Below, piece by piece: positions 5,472 to 10,909 of a stretch of DNA of 11,659 nt; within the stretch, counting starts at the first letter, position 1; each line of letters begins with the position of its first letter. Under the pieces are notes generated by a model. It searched no databases, had not been told where the DNA came from, and was given only the letters and a program-made list of their open reading frames with translations. The DNA lies in assembly GCA_030672945.1 (NCBI GenBank), contig DAOVFL010000015.1:1-11659 (forward strand), in the 5' to 3' direction. This stretch comes from Candidatus Bathyarchaeota archaeon (GTDB taxonomy: Archaea; Thermoproteota; Bathyarchaeia; Bathyarchaeales; Bathycorpusculaceae). Made by a program: the position numbers and the translations under genes.

Positions 5472-6198
5472 GGAAGAATGGATAGAAAAAGCGAAAAGGA
5501 ATGCAGCTCTAGAAGCAGTTAAACAAGTCAAAGACAGTTTTGTGATAGGCTTGGGCAGTGGAAGTACAGCCGCCTATGCAATTAAAGAAATCGGAAATAG
5601 AATTGAACGTGAAGAAATACACATTTTAACCGTTCCAACTTCGTATCAAGCTTTCACCTTAGCTGTCAAACACGGAATTCCAATAACAACATTGGAAGAA
5701 CATTCGACACTGAATTTAACAATAGATGGAGCAGACCAGATAGATGGCGAACTGAATCTAATAAAAGGGATGGGCGGCGCCCTCGCACGAGAAAAAATTG
5801 TTGCTTCAGCATCAAGAAGACTCCTCATCGTTGCAGATGGAAGAAAACAAGTCGAATTTTTAGGGAAAAACAACCATCCGGTGCCAATAGAGGTCTTACC
5901 TTTTGCTGCTCCAATCGTAACGCGTAGGTTAAAGAAAATGGGAGGAAAACCTGTTCTGAGAGAAAGTAATAAAAAAGTTGGTCCAGTCATAACGGATAAT
6001 GGTAACGTCATTATGGACGTGAATTTCGGGCTCATACACAAACCTGCAGAACTAGAGCTTGAATTAACGGGTCTTCCAGGCGTTGTTGAAGCAGGGCTTT
6101 TCATTGAAATGGCTGACATTGTTTACATTGGAAAGAATTCAGTAGTAGAAAAGATTGAAAGAAAAAATGTTGGAACCAACAGCCTTGAAAGCTTTTGA
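5461..6198 (+). CDS. rpiA: Ribose-5-phosphate isomerase A
   Basis: This enzyme interconverts ribose 5-phosphate and ribulose 5-phosphate in cytoplasmic pentose metabolism; in archaea it feeds nucleotide synthesis. The 245-residue sequence carries the full RpiA signature: the phosphate-binding loop GLGSGST (30-36), TVPTSYQA (57-64), the acidic motif DGAD (89-92), and KGMGGALAREK (102-112). K102 and E111 match the spacing of the E. coli substrate-binding Lys94 and catalytic Glu103. PVPIEVLPFA (140-149) is also conserved. The start is TTG at 5461, which gives the standard distance to the first motif; no in-frame ATG or GTG precedes it. It overlaps the upstream coiled-coil gene by 11 bases. The protein is slightly longer than most RpiA, through a charged C-terminal tail. 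Confidence 0.96.
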   Translation: MKLKEEWIEKAKRNAALEAVKQVKDSFVIGLGSGSTAAYAIKEIGNRIEREEIHILTVPTSYQAFTLAVKHGIPITTLEEHSTLNLTIDGADQIDGELNLIKGMGGALAREKIVASASRRLLIVADGRKQVEFLGKNNHPVPIEVLPFAAPIVTRRLKKMGGKPVLRESNKKVGPVITDNGNVIMDVNFGLIHKPAELELELTGLPGVVEAGLFIEMADIVYIGKNSVVEKIERKNVGTNSLESF

Positions 6199-6250
6199 AT
6201 AACGCAAAACTTATGTAATTTTTGTGACATTGAATTCATGATGATTCTTG

Positions 6251-6622
6251 ATGGATGAAGACAGAATAAAGGAAGTTGCCAGGGACAAATTACCTTGGTT
6301 CTACAGGCAAATTCTAAAGGTTCCTAAATTCAGATTTCTTGAAAGTTACGGAGGGATTTTCTGGTGTATAGTTATACCCGTCTCTCTTTGCTTCTATTCT
6401 TACTTGAACATATTTTTGCTTGTGTTAATTCCTTTTCCAATAAATATCGTTTTGGTGGCAATAATTCCAACTGTGGTTCTTATAATATTCATTAGAGTCG
6501 GCCTCGACAGGGTTCTCAGAAGGTTAACACATGGACAATCCGGTTTTGAATGGAATGTTGAAAAAACAATGAAAGAATATCTTAACTTGCTGAAAAAGAA
6601 AGAAGAGAAAAACAAGCAATAA
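6251..6622 (+). CDS. Small two-helix membrane protein, unknown function
   Basis: The 123-residue product begins with a soluble segment containing an amphipathic stretch (KLPWFYRQILKVPKF). Two hydrophobic helices follow (about 33-55 and 60-82) with almost no loop between them, then a basic, charged tail ending in KKKEEKNKQ. This predicts a hairpin in the membrane with both ends cytoplasmic. I recognise no family. The start is uncertain: TTG at 6248 directly precedes ATG at 6251 in frame, and neither has a clear SD, so translation may be near-leaderless. It follows rpiA by about 50 bases and precedes tRNA-Met; a link to either is not evident. Confidence 0.65.
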   Translation: MDEDRIKEVARDKLPWFYRQILKVPKFRFLESYGGIFWCIVIPVSLCFYSYLNIFLLVLIPFPINIVLVAIIPTVVLIIFIRVGLDRVLRRLTHGQSGFEWNVEKTMKEYLNLLKKKEEKNKQ

Positions 6623-6729
6623 CGTGAAAATCCCAACCAAGATCTCTATACTTTCTATTTACTATGGAAAATATCTAGAAATCGATAGACTTAATTCAAA
6701 CTTTCTTTAACAGAATACCGTAAACAAGA

Positions 6730-6835
6730 GCCGGGGTAGCCTAGCCTGGTTTGGGCGCCAGACTCATAATCTGGAGATCTTTTGGGGGCCTTGCCCATTG
6801 ACCAGAAGTCGCGGGTTCGAAGCCCGCCCCCGGCA
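6730..6835 (+). tRNA. tRNA-Met (anticodon CAU) with a non-canonical intron
   Basis: The acceptor stem is GCCGGGG/CCCCGGC with discriminator A and no encoded CCA. The anticodon arm is complete before the intron: CCAGA-CTCATAA-TCTGG, anticodon CAT. The T arm is GCGGG-TTCGAAG-CCCGC. Between the anticodon stem and T arm lie 36 bases instead of 5. Removing 6777-6807 leaves AGGTC, the common archaeal variable loop, and a sequence typical of archaeal elongator Met tRNA. A1:U72 of the archaeal initiator is absent, so elongator Met is preferred. An Ile2 tRNA, whose CAU is modified to read AUA, cannot be fully excluded. Confidence 0.92.
6777..6807 (+). other. tRNA intron at position 45/46 (31 nt)
   Basis: Exon 1 ends TCTGGAG and exon 2 begins GTC. 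The bulge-helix-bulge is visible: central helix CTGG (6771-6774) pairs with CCAG (6802-6805), with three-base bulges AG|A (6775-6777) and AA|G (6806-6808) cut after the second base. The intron can also form an inner stem around GGGC-CTT-GCCC (about 6785-6795). The exon-side helix is weak, so this is a relaxed motif of the kind cut by broad-specificity archaeal splicing endonucleases. Confidence 0.82.
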
Positions 6836-6913
6836 CTGATTTACATTATATAGCGTAATTGACGCATTTTACATAAAAGGTTCAATCAAACACTTTTAGT
6901 CAACACGAATGAA

Positions 6914-6934
6914 GCATCTTATCATCTTAAGATG
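6914..6934 (-). terminator. Possible 3' hairpin after the RPA gene
   Basis: CATCTT occurs at 6914-6919 and 6923-6928 and pairs with AAGATG at 6929-6934; the second copy forms a perfect 12-base palindrome. It begins 10 bases past the RPA stop codon on the minus strand. No strong T-run follows, so the terminator role is tentative. Confidence 0.25.
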
Positions 6935-6943
6935 TGAGCGTAC

Positions 6944-8107
6944 CTATTCTTTCGGAAGAAAAACAATAAGTGTCTTGCTTCTCGTAGATATTTCTAGCTG
7001 TTCTCCAAAGCTTTTTTTCACGTAAGAGCTTTTTATCATGACTTTGTCGCCTATCTTCAAGTTGTTCGCAGTTTCAGCGTGTTTTCGCCATGCTGAAACC
7101 CATATTTTTCCAGTTTCATCTTCTAATTCAAAAGAGGCGAGTCTTACATACTCACCTTTATGCGTCTTCACATTTCTAACAATCGGTTTAGTAACAACAA
7201 CTCCTTTAACATTGACGCATTTCAAGCCTTCCTTTAAATCAGCTATTTTCAGAAACTCTTCTGTCGGTGTAATGGTTTCGATATAGGTTCCGGAGTTAAC
7301 GTGAATTTCTAAACCTTCACTCATTGCTTTTTTCACTTTCGCGTTTACTAGTCGCAGTTCGCCGCCTTTCTTCAGCTTTTCTTCGAGTTCATCCACTTTT
7401 TCGTTCCAGACAACAACTGATGTTTCTCCTGTTTCATCCATTAATATGAATCGTATTACTTTTCCAGAGCTTGAATCTCGCCTTTTGAACGTAGAGACTG
7501 GGAACAGCCTTTTTATGGTGCCTACTATGTTCACATTTTTGTTTTTATGAGTCTTCGTGATATCTCCGATTTTCGTAGTATACTTGCTGATTGTAGGGTA
7601 ATTCTTTGCTTCTACATCCTTTGGTTCAATTTCGATTTCACTCTTGTCTTTGAGGTGTAACTCAACTCTTCCGCTGTAGTCTTCTTTCGTGTATCCATGA
7701 GAAAGACGGATTATCTGTCCAACCCTCACCTTACCAGCTTCTATGAAGTCCGTCTTATCATTCCATAAGACAACCCGTAGAATGTTGTATTTATCAGCAA
7801 CAAGCAGACTTGCCACTTTCCCACTTTTGTTACCTTTGAAAACCTTTGGGGGGAAGACCGCGACAACCCGCCCAACAACAGTGACATCATTTAAGCCCGG
7901 AACCAAATCTTGTATTGAAAGTGTAGGCGTACAAGTTTCTTTTAATGTTTCCATACCCAGCTCAGCTGCAATCATCCGTAAAAGAACGTCATCTGCAATG
8001 AAACTGGCTGTTCTCCTTTTCACCCTATCTAACCTTTCCAAGATTTCTTCCCTTGAAATTTCTGGATGAATCGAAAGTATCTCCCCAATTATTTTTTCAA
8101 TAGTCAT
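6944..8107 (-). CDS. rpa: Archaeal replication protein A (RPA), three OB folds
   Basis: RPA binds single-stranded DNA during replication, repair and recombination. The 387-residue protein opens with a helical segment (1-52, HPEISREEILERLDRVKR ... ADDVLLRMIAAELGM) seen in archaeal RPA large subunits. Three OB-fold units follow at about 67-160 (NDVTVVGRVVAVFPPKVF ... VVLWND), 180-277 (KNVNIVGTIKRLFPVSTF ... VVVWNE) and 290-378 (CVNVKGVVVTKPIVR ... VSAWRK). The repeated 'V.G.V' entry and 'V..W' exit strands are the recognisable OB pattern of COG1599. There is no C-terminal zinc finger; the only cysteines are C59 and C297. The ATG at 8105-8107 has no clear SD but a TATA box about 50 bases upstream. 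It is transcribed alone, divergent from the DUF131 genes. Confidence 0.9.
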   Translation of the reverse strand: MTIEKIIGEILSIHPEISREEILERLDRVKRRTASFIADDVLLRMIAAELGMETLKETCTPTLSIQDLVPGLNDVTVVGRVVAVFPPKVFKGNKSGKVASLLVADKYNILRVVLWNDKTDFIEAGKVRVGQIIRLSHGYTKEDYSGRVELHLKDKSEIEIEPKDVEAKNYPTISKYTTKIGDITKTHKNKNVNIVGTIKRLFPVSTFKRRDSSSGKVIRFILMDETGETSVVVWNEKVDELEEKLKKGGELRLVNAKVKKAMSEGLEIHVNSGTYIETITPTEEFLKIADLKEGLKCVNVKGVVVTKPIVRNVKTHKGEYVRLASFELEDETGKIWVSAWRKHAETANNLKIGDKVMIKSSYVKKSFGEQLEISTRSKTLIVFLPKE

Positions 8108-8154
8108 TTCAGCTCGGATACCGCTGAAGGATGACGACTAAGGATGCTATAAAG

Positions 8155-8164
8155 TTTATTAAAA
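8155..8164 (-). promoter_or_regulatory. TATA box for the RPA gene
   Basis: On the minus strand this reads TTTTAATAAA, centred about 53 bases before the RPA ATG. The same 95-base interval carries a plus-strand TTTAAATG element (8178-8184 region) that could serve the DUF131 genes, so the promoters are divergent. Confidence 0.4.
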
Positions 8165-8202
8165 GCTGTCAGCGACTTTAAATGTGTAAAGAAGGCGCTT
8201 GA

Positions 8203-8478
8203 ATGGCCTTGGATGTAGACGCTTTATGATTTAGGCATCTCCTTAATATCCGCTGGGATAATCGTTACGGTACTTGCAGTTATCTTACTATTTTTATCAA
8301 GTATCCGAGCAAACGGAAAGGGAAGGTCAAGGGTGGCGGAGCAATAATAATCGGACCCTTTCCAATAATCTTCGGAACGGACGATGAATCAGTCAAAACT
8401 ATTTTATTACTTTCACTAGTGTTCACGATACTTCTCATAGTAGTAATGGTGATGTTTCATATAATGTCAAATAAGTAG
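8203..8478 (+). pseudogene. DUF131 (TIGR00304-like) membrane protein gene with two frameshifts
   Basis: The conceptual protein is a typical archaeal DUF131 protein: an N-terminal helix (YDLGISLISAGIIVTVLAVI then LLFLSS), a glycine turn KVKGGG, the signature AIIIGPFPIIFGTD and a second helix. The DNA does not read it in one frame. ATG 8203 starts in frame 1 and meets TGA at 8227. The first helix is in frame 2 from about 8225, and the signature returns to frame 1 from about 8317-8335. The shifts are +1 and -1, so they cancel. Frame 2 has no ATG, GTG or TTG start. The second shift lies at AAAGGGA (8317-8323), a slippery heptamer in the correct phase. Decay, assembly error or recoding are all possible. 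An intact paralogue follows 12 bases later. Confidence 0.8.
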
Positions 8479-8490
8479 AGGGAATCAAAA

Positions 8491-8790
8491 ATGATCTATA
8501 AAAAATTTTTAAAATGTGTGAATGATGAACCAACTATCCGGAAATTCTTTATATTATTTATCATTGGGTTTTCCATAATTTTTATGGGCGTTATAATATT
8601 GATGGTTGCAGCGATGCTTTGTGATGACTCAGTAAATCTTGGTGCGTTAATATTTATTGGGCCTTTTCCCATAGTCGTGGGTGCTGGGCCTAAAGCGTCT
8701 TTAATGATTTTGTTTTCCATAATTCTTGCCGTTTTGAGCATTATAATGTTCCTGCTATTACGTAGAGAAATAAAGAAGGCGAGTCTCTAG
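8491..8790 (+). CDS. DUF131 (TIGR00304-like) small membrane protein
   Basis: The 99-residue protein has two membrane helices (about 18-42 and 68-90). Between them lies the family signature LGALIFIGPFPIVVGAG (50-66), equivalent to GGAIIIGPFPIIFGTD in the broken upstream copy, so the pair arose by tandem duplication or divergence. AGAGGGA at 8477-8483 is a good SD for the ATG at 8491 and overlaps the end of the preceding gene, consistent with one operon. DUF131 is almost exclusively archaeal and its function is unknown. The longer charged N-terminus (MIYKKFLKCVNDEPTIRK) and the loss of the usual GTD after the signature make this copy divergent. It could be the working copy if the first is dead. 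Confidence 0.82.
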   Translation: MIYKKFLKCVNDEPTIRKFFILFIIGFSIIFMGVIILMVAAMLCDDSVNLGALIFIGPFPIVVGAGPKASLMILFSIILAVLSIIMFLLLRREIKKASL

Positions 8791-8793
8791 TTA

Positions 8794-8910
8794 TTAGCTT
8801 GTTGTCTCCTCTTTACCATAGAGCATGTGTAAGAATATTAAAACTAACGCGATGAATGTTGCTGTCATGAGGACGTACTTGATTATCTCGAAGTATGCTC
8901 CTATGTTCAT
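8794..8910 (-). CDS. 38-residue single-helix membrane protein
   Basis: The ATG at 8908-8910 opens a 38-codon frame ending in TAA at 8794-8796. The product has a short amphipathic N-terminus (MNIGAYFEIIKYV), one hydrophobic helix (about residues 12-31, with TATFIALVLIFLHML) and a charged tail GKEETTS. GAAGGAGAC lies about 10 bases before the ATG, a strong SD, and a TATA element sits at 8944-8955. SD, TATA box, membrane-protein composition and a compact fit between the DUF131 stop (8790) and the SWIM stop (8952) together make a real gene likely. It is below usual length cutoffs and may be missed by annotation. I recognise no family. Confidence 0.6.
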   Translation of the reverse strand: MNIGAYFEIIKYVLMTATFIALVLIFLHMLYGKEETTS

Positions 8911-8943
8911 TGAGTATTGTCTCCTTCATTCTTATTTCAGAGT

Positions 8944-8955
8944 TTTCATATTTAA
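8944..8955 (-). promoter_or_regulatory. TATA box for the 38-residue membrane protein
   Basis: Minus-strand TTAAATATGAAA is centred about 39 bases before the ATG at 8910. It overlaps the last codon and stop of the SWIM gene. The small gene may be transcribed alone or together with SWIM. Confidence 0.4.
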
Positions 8956-9362
8956 GGAGTAGGTTTTTTCCACTCGTTCATTAGAGAGTCGTAAAGTTCG
9001 TCACGTTCCTCTATGGAATCATACCATTTTAAAACATTTGCTATTTTCTGCGCGATAAGATGATAACACAAGTGAACCTCTTTATCTAAGACTCGAAAGT
9101 AAAAGTCATCACATGAACAGAATTCGGCTTCAGGCATTAACAGGTAATCCCGTTCTTTTCCAACAACAATCCAGACAACTTTACTGCTCGGTTTGAAAAC
9201 ATACTTTTTTACCCGGCCTTCTTTTAATGCTTGGAAGGCGTTTATGAATCTTTGACCGAAGGTTTCGTAAAGCTCTGTTAAGTTTTTACCTGTTATCTTA
9301 TCTTTCTTTTTCGCTTCTTTACATATGGTGTTTAACGTGTTCATTTCGGAGTCTTTATCCAT
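8952..9362 (-). CDS. SWIM zinc-finger protein
   Basis: The 136-residue protein carries a SWIM motif: C82-x-C84 (FCSCDDFYF), then C99-x-H101 (LCYHLIAQKIA), the CxC...CxH zinc ligand set. Before it come two strands (KKYVFKPSSKVVWIVVGKERDYLL), as usual in archaeal SWIM proteins of the COG5431 type. The N-terminal 45 residues are helical and charged. SWIM domains bind DNA or protein; eukaryotic Sws1-type SWIM proteins work with Rad51 paralogues, and some archaeal ones are thought to have related roles, but no recombinase gene is in this window. The ATG at 9360-9362 is chosen for length; M7 (9342-9344) is an alternative, and neither has a clear SD. It is followed after 41 bases by the 38-residue membrane protein gene. 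Confidence 0.85.
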   Translation of the reverse strand: MDKDSEMNTLNTICKEAKKKDKITGKNLTELYETFGQRFINAFQALKEGRVKKYVFKPSSKVVWIVVGKERDYLLMPEAEFCSCDDFYFRVLDKEVHLCYHLIAQKIANVLKWYDSIEERDELYDSLMNEWKKPTP

Positions 9363-9406
9363 GTACGTTCAGACTCTTCAGTATAGTTAACTGGAAACAG
9401 TAGGTA

Positions 9407-10000
9407 TTAATCTACGCTTATCGGTTCGCCTTCCGGTTTCCTTGATTCTCTGATTTTTGGCAATGTGACTTCTAAAACGCCATTTTTATATTGTGTTTTG
9501 GCCTCTTTCGCGTTCACCTTTACTGGTAACGTTACCTTCTTGTAGTATCTGCGTTGTTGATTGCCAACTGATATGGTTAATGTGCTCTCTGTCCCACGTA
9601 GTTTTATATCGTTTTTCTCAACACCTGGCAATTCTGTCACAACGTGAACCTCTCCATCTGTTTCAATAACATCTACAAGAGGCTCCCTCTCTTCCTTCAC
9701 TTGAGGCCCAAAACGGCCTGGCTTAACGTTGCCGAACTCACGAATTTCGGGTTTTCCATCAGGGTCTATTTTTACGCTGTAACCATATACAAAGGGCCCC
9801 AATTCACGTATTGTTGTACCATCTGGACGTTTACGTTCTCTCACGTAATCTTTTGGGATTTTTGACGTAAATGTTTTGAACTCTTCTTCTATCATCCTTT
9901 CCATTTCACGGAACATTCTGTCAACATCTTCGAAGAACAATCCTCTGAAGAACGGGTACCGTTTTCTCCTCTTAAACCAGTCCGGGTAATCATCTGACAT
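9407..10000 (-). CDS. hsp20: Hsp20/alpha-crystallin small heat-shock protein
   Basis: An ATP-independent chaperone that holds unfolding proteins. Residues about 107-185 form the alpha-crystallin domain: PLVDVIETDGEVHVVTELPGV (start), KLRGTESTLTISV, the YYKKVTLPVKVN strand, and the hallmark YKNGVLEVTLPK (171-182). The C-terminus holds I-S-V (194-196), fitting the I-x-I/V anchor used in oligomer assembly. The N-terminal arm is long for the family (about 105 residues), with a Phe/Arg-rich start and an acidic helix (FEDVDRMFREMERMIEEEF). The ATG at 9998-10000 has a strong GAGGTG SD at 10006-10011. Its promoter region is flanked by an inverted repeat, which fits heat-shock control by a dedicated repressor. 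Confidence 0.93.
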   Translation of the reverse strand: MSDDYPDWFKRRKRYPFFRGLFFEDVDRMFREMERMIEEEFKTFTSKIPKDYVRERKRPDGTTIRELGPFVYGYSVKIDPDGKPEIREFGNVKPGRFGPQVKEEREPLVDVIETDGEVHVVTELPGVEKNDIKLRGTESTLTISVGNQQRRYYKKVTLPVKVNAKEAKTQYKNGVLEVTLPKIRESRKPEGEPISVD

Positions 10001-10022
10001 CTTTTCACCTCGTTAATGGGGA

Positions 10023-10075
10023 AGCACCATTCTCTATAAGTTTTATGTAAATTTAAATCGTTAACTTATGGTGCT
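10023..10075. promoter_or_regulatory. Inverted repeat around the hsp20 promoter
   Basis: AGCACCAT (10023-10030) and ATGGTGCT (10068-10075) are perfect inverted copies. A second pair, ATAAGT (10035-10040) and ACTTAT (10064-10069), lies inside. On the minus strand, TTTAAATTT (10050-10058) and CATAAAACTTATAG are TATA candidates for hsp20 between the arms. The right arm overlaps the end of the phosphoesterase gene. It may be an operator for a heat-shock repressor, or a 3' stem for the phosphoesterase mRNA. Confidence 0.5.
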
Positions 10076-10909
10076 CAGTTGGTTTAAAGTTCCTAAAAAA
10101 GTTCCATCAAGAAGATAAGCTTCTGCATTCTCCATGTCTACAGCTTCTGATCTAAGTACAGGCCCCCTAATCCTCCTTCCAGTTTCTGCAGCTCCATCAG
10201 TTTTCCTTCTATTTAATGGTCTACTTCCCAGAAAATCGTTAAAAGAAGGCATTATGAAAAGCTGTGAGCTTTTAGGCTTAATTCCATAATGCTTCCACGG
10301 TGTCTTCTCAGCGCTCTTCTCAATTTTCATCTTATGTTTCTGCAACAAAGTTCCAGCCAGTTTTGTTCCATCGCACTTCGCCCTTATCCAAACTTGCCTC
10401 GCTATTCTGAATCCAGCTGGATCGCGAAAAGCGACAACAGGATGAACATGTCCCATCATTAATGTCTTCTGTTCTAATAGGGCAGGTGATGGCCAACGGT
10501 GTCCATGAAAAAGGCCAACTTCTCCTACTGTTGCCCCTGTTGATGGTAAAATTCTTATTTTTTCTGGAAGTAGGGGTTCAATGTTTCCATCATGGTTGCC
10601 GCGAATTACACATATTTCTTTTACTTGCTTTTTTAACTCGTTGAAGAACTCTGGTATTTCCTGCCATTCGCTTATTCCTGCAGTTGCGATCGTATGTTTT
10701 ACGTCGCCTAAAATTATTAGTTTTTCCGGTTTATTTGTTAAAATGAGATTTTTCAGTTTTTGCAGGAGTTTTGGCGTCTGAGTGGGTACGTGTATGCCCC
10801 TTTGTGAAAGAGCTATTTCCCATCCTATGTGCAGGTCTGCTATCACAAGTGTTCGTGTCTTTCGCGTTTTTATTATGGCAGCTTGGTAGGGTATTAATGG
10901 TGCTATCAT
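10061..10909 (-). CDS. ICC-like (COG1407-type) metallophosphoesterase
   Basis: The 282-residue protein has the calcineurin-like metal-binding motifs in order: ADLHIG (D25, H27), ILGDV (G68-D69), RGNHD (103-107), FHGHRW (134-139) and GHVHP (152-157). The C-terminal region has FIMPSFNDFLGSRPLN (218-233) and LLDGTFLGTL (266-275), which match the archaeal ICC-like phosphoesterase family rather than SbcD/Mre11. Members are often linked to DNA-repair helicase or ligase genes and are presumed nucleases or phosphodiesterases; the substrate is unproven. The ATG at 10907-10909 directly follows the TGA of the upstream phosphatase gene (TGAATG), with AAGGAAG as SD inside that gene, so the two are translationally coupled. 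The stop lies inside the inverted repeat near hsp20. Confidence 0.88.
   Translation of the reverse strand: MIAPLIPYQAAIIKTRKTRTLVIADLHIGWEIALSQRGIHVPTQTPKLLQKLKNLILTNKPEKLIILGDVKHTIATAGISEWQEIPEFFNELKKQVKEICVIRGNHDGNIEPLLPEKIRILPSTGATVGEVGLFHGHRWPSPALLEQKTLMMGHVHPVVAFRDPAGFRIARQVWIRAKCDGTKLAGTLLQKHKMKIEKSAEKTPWKHYGIKPKSSQLFIMPSFNDFLGSRPLNRRKTDGAAETGRRIRGPVLRSEAVDMENAEAYLLDGTFLGTLNQLSTIS

Noticed and set aside
5646..6119. 157-codon minus-strand frame inside rpiA
   Set aside because: It is antisense to conserved RpiA codons, has Ser/Pro/Phe-rich shadow composition and resembles no family.
6238..6260. C/D box guide RNA starting with ATGATGA
   Set aside because: No D box CUGA follows at suitable distance, and the sequence runs into a membrane-protein coding frame.
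6775..6810. Long variable arm, making the CAU tRNA a class II tRNA
   Set aside because: 36 bases is too long, Met/Ile tRNAs are class I, and a bulge-helix-bulge plus restored AGGTC explains the insert better.
7743..8069. 108-codon plus-strand frame inside the RPA gene
   Set aside because: It is antisense to the conserved helical segment and first OB fold, with no SD or promoter.
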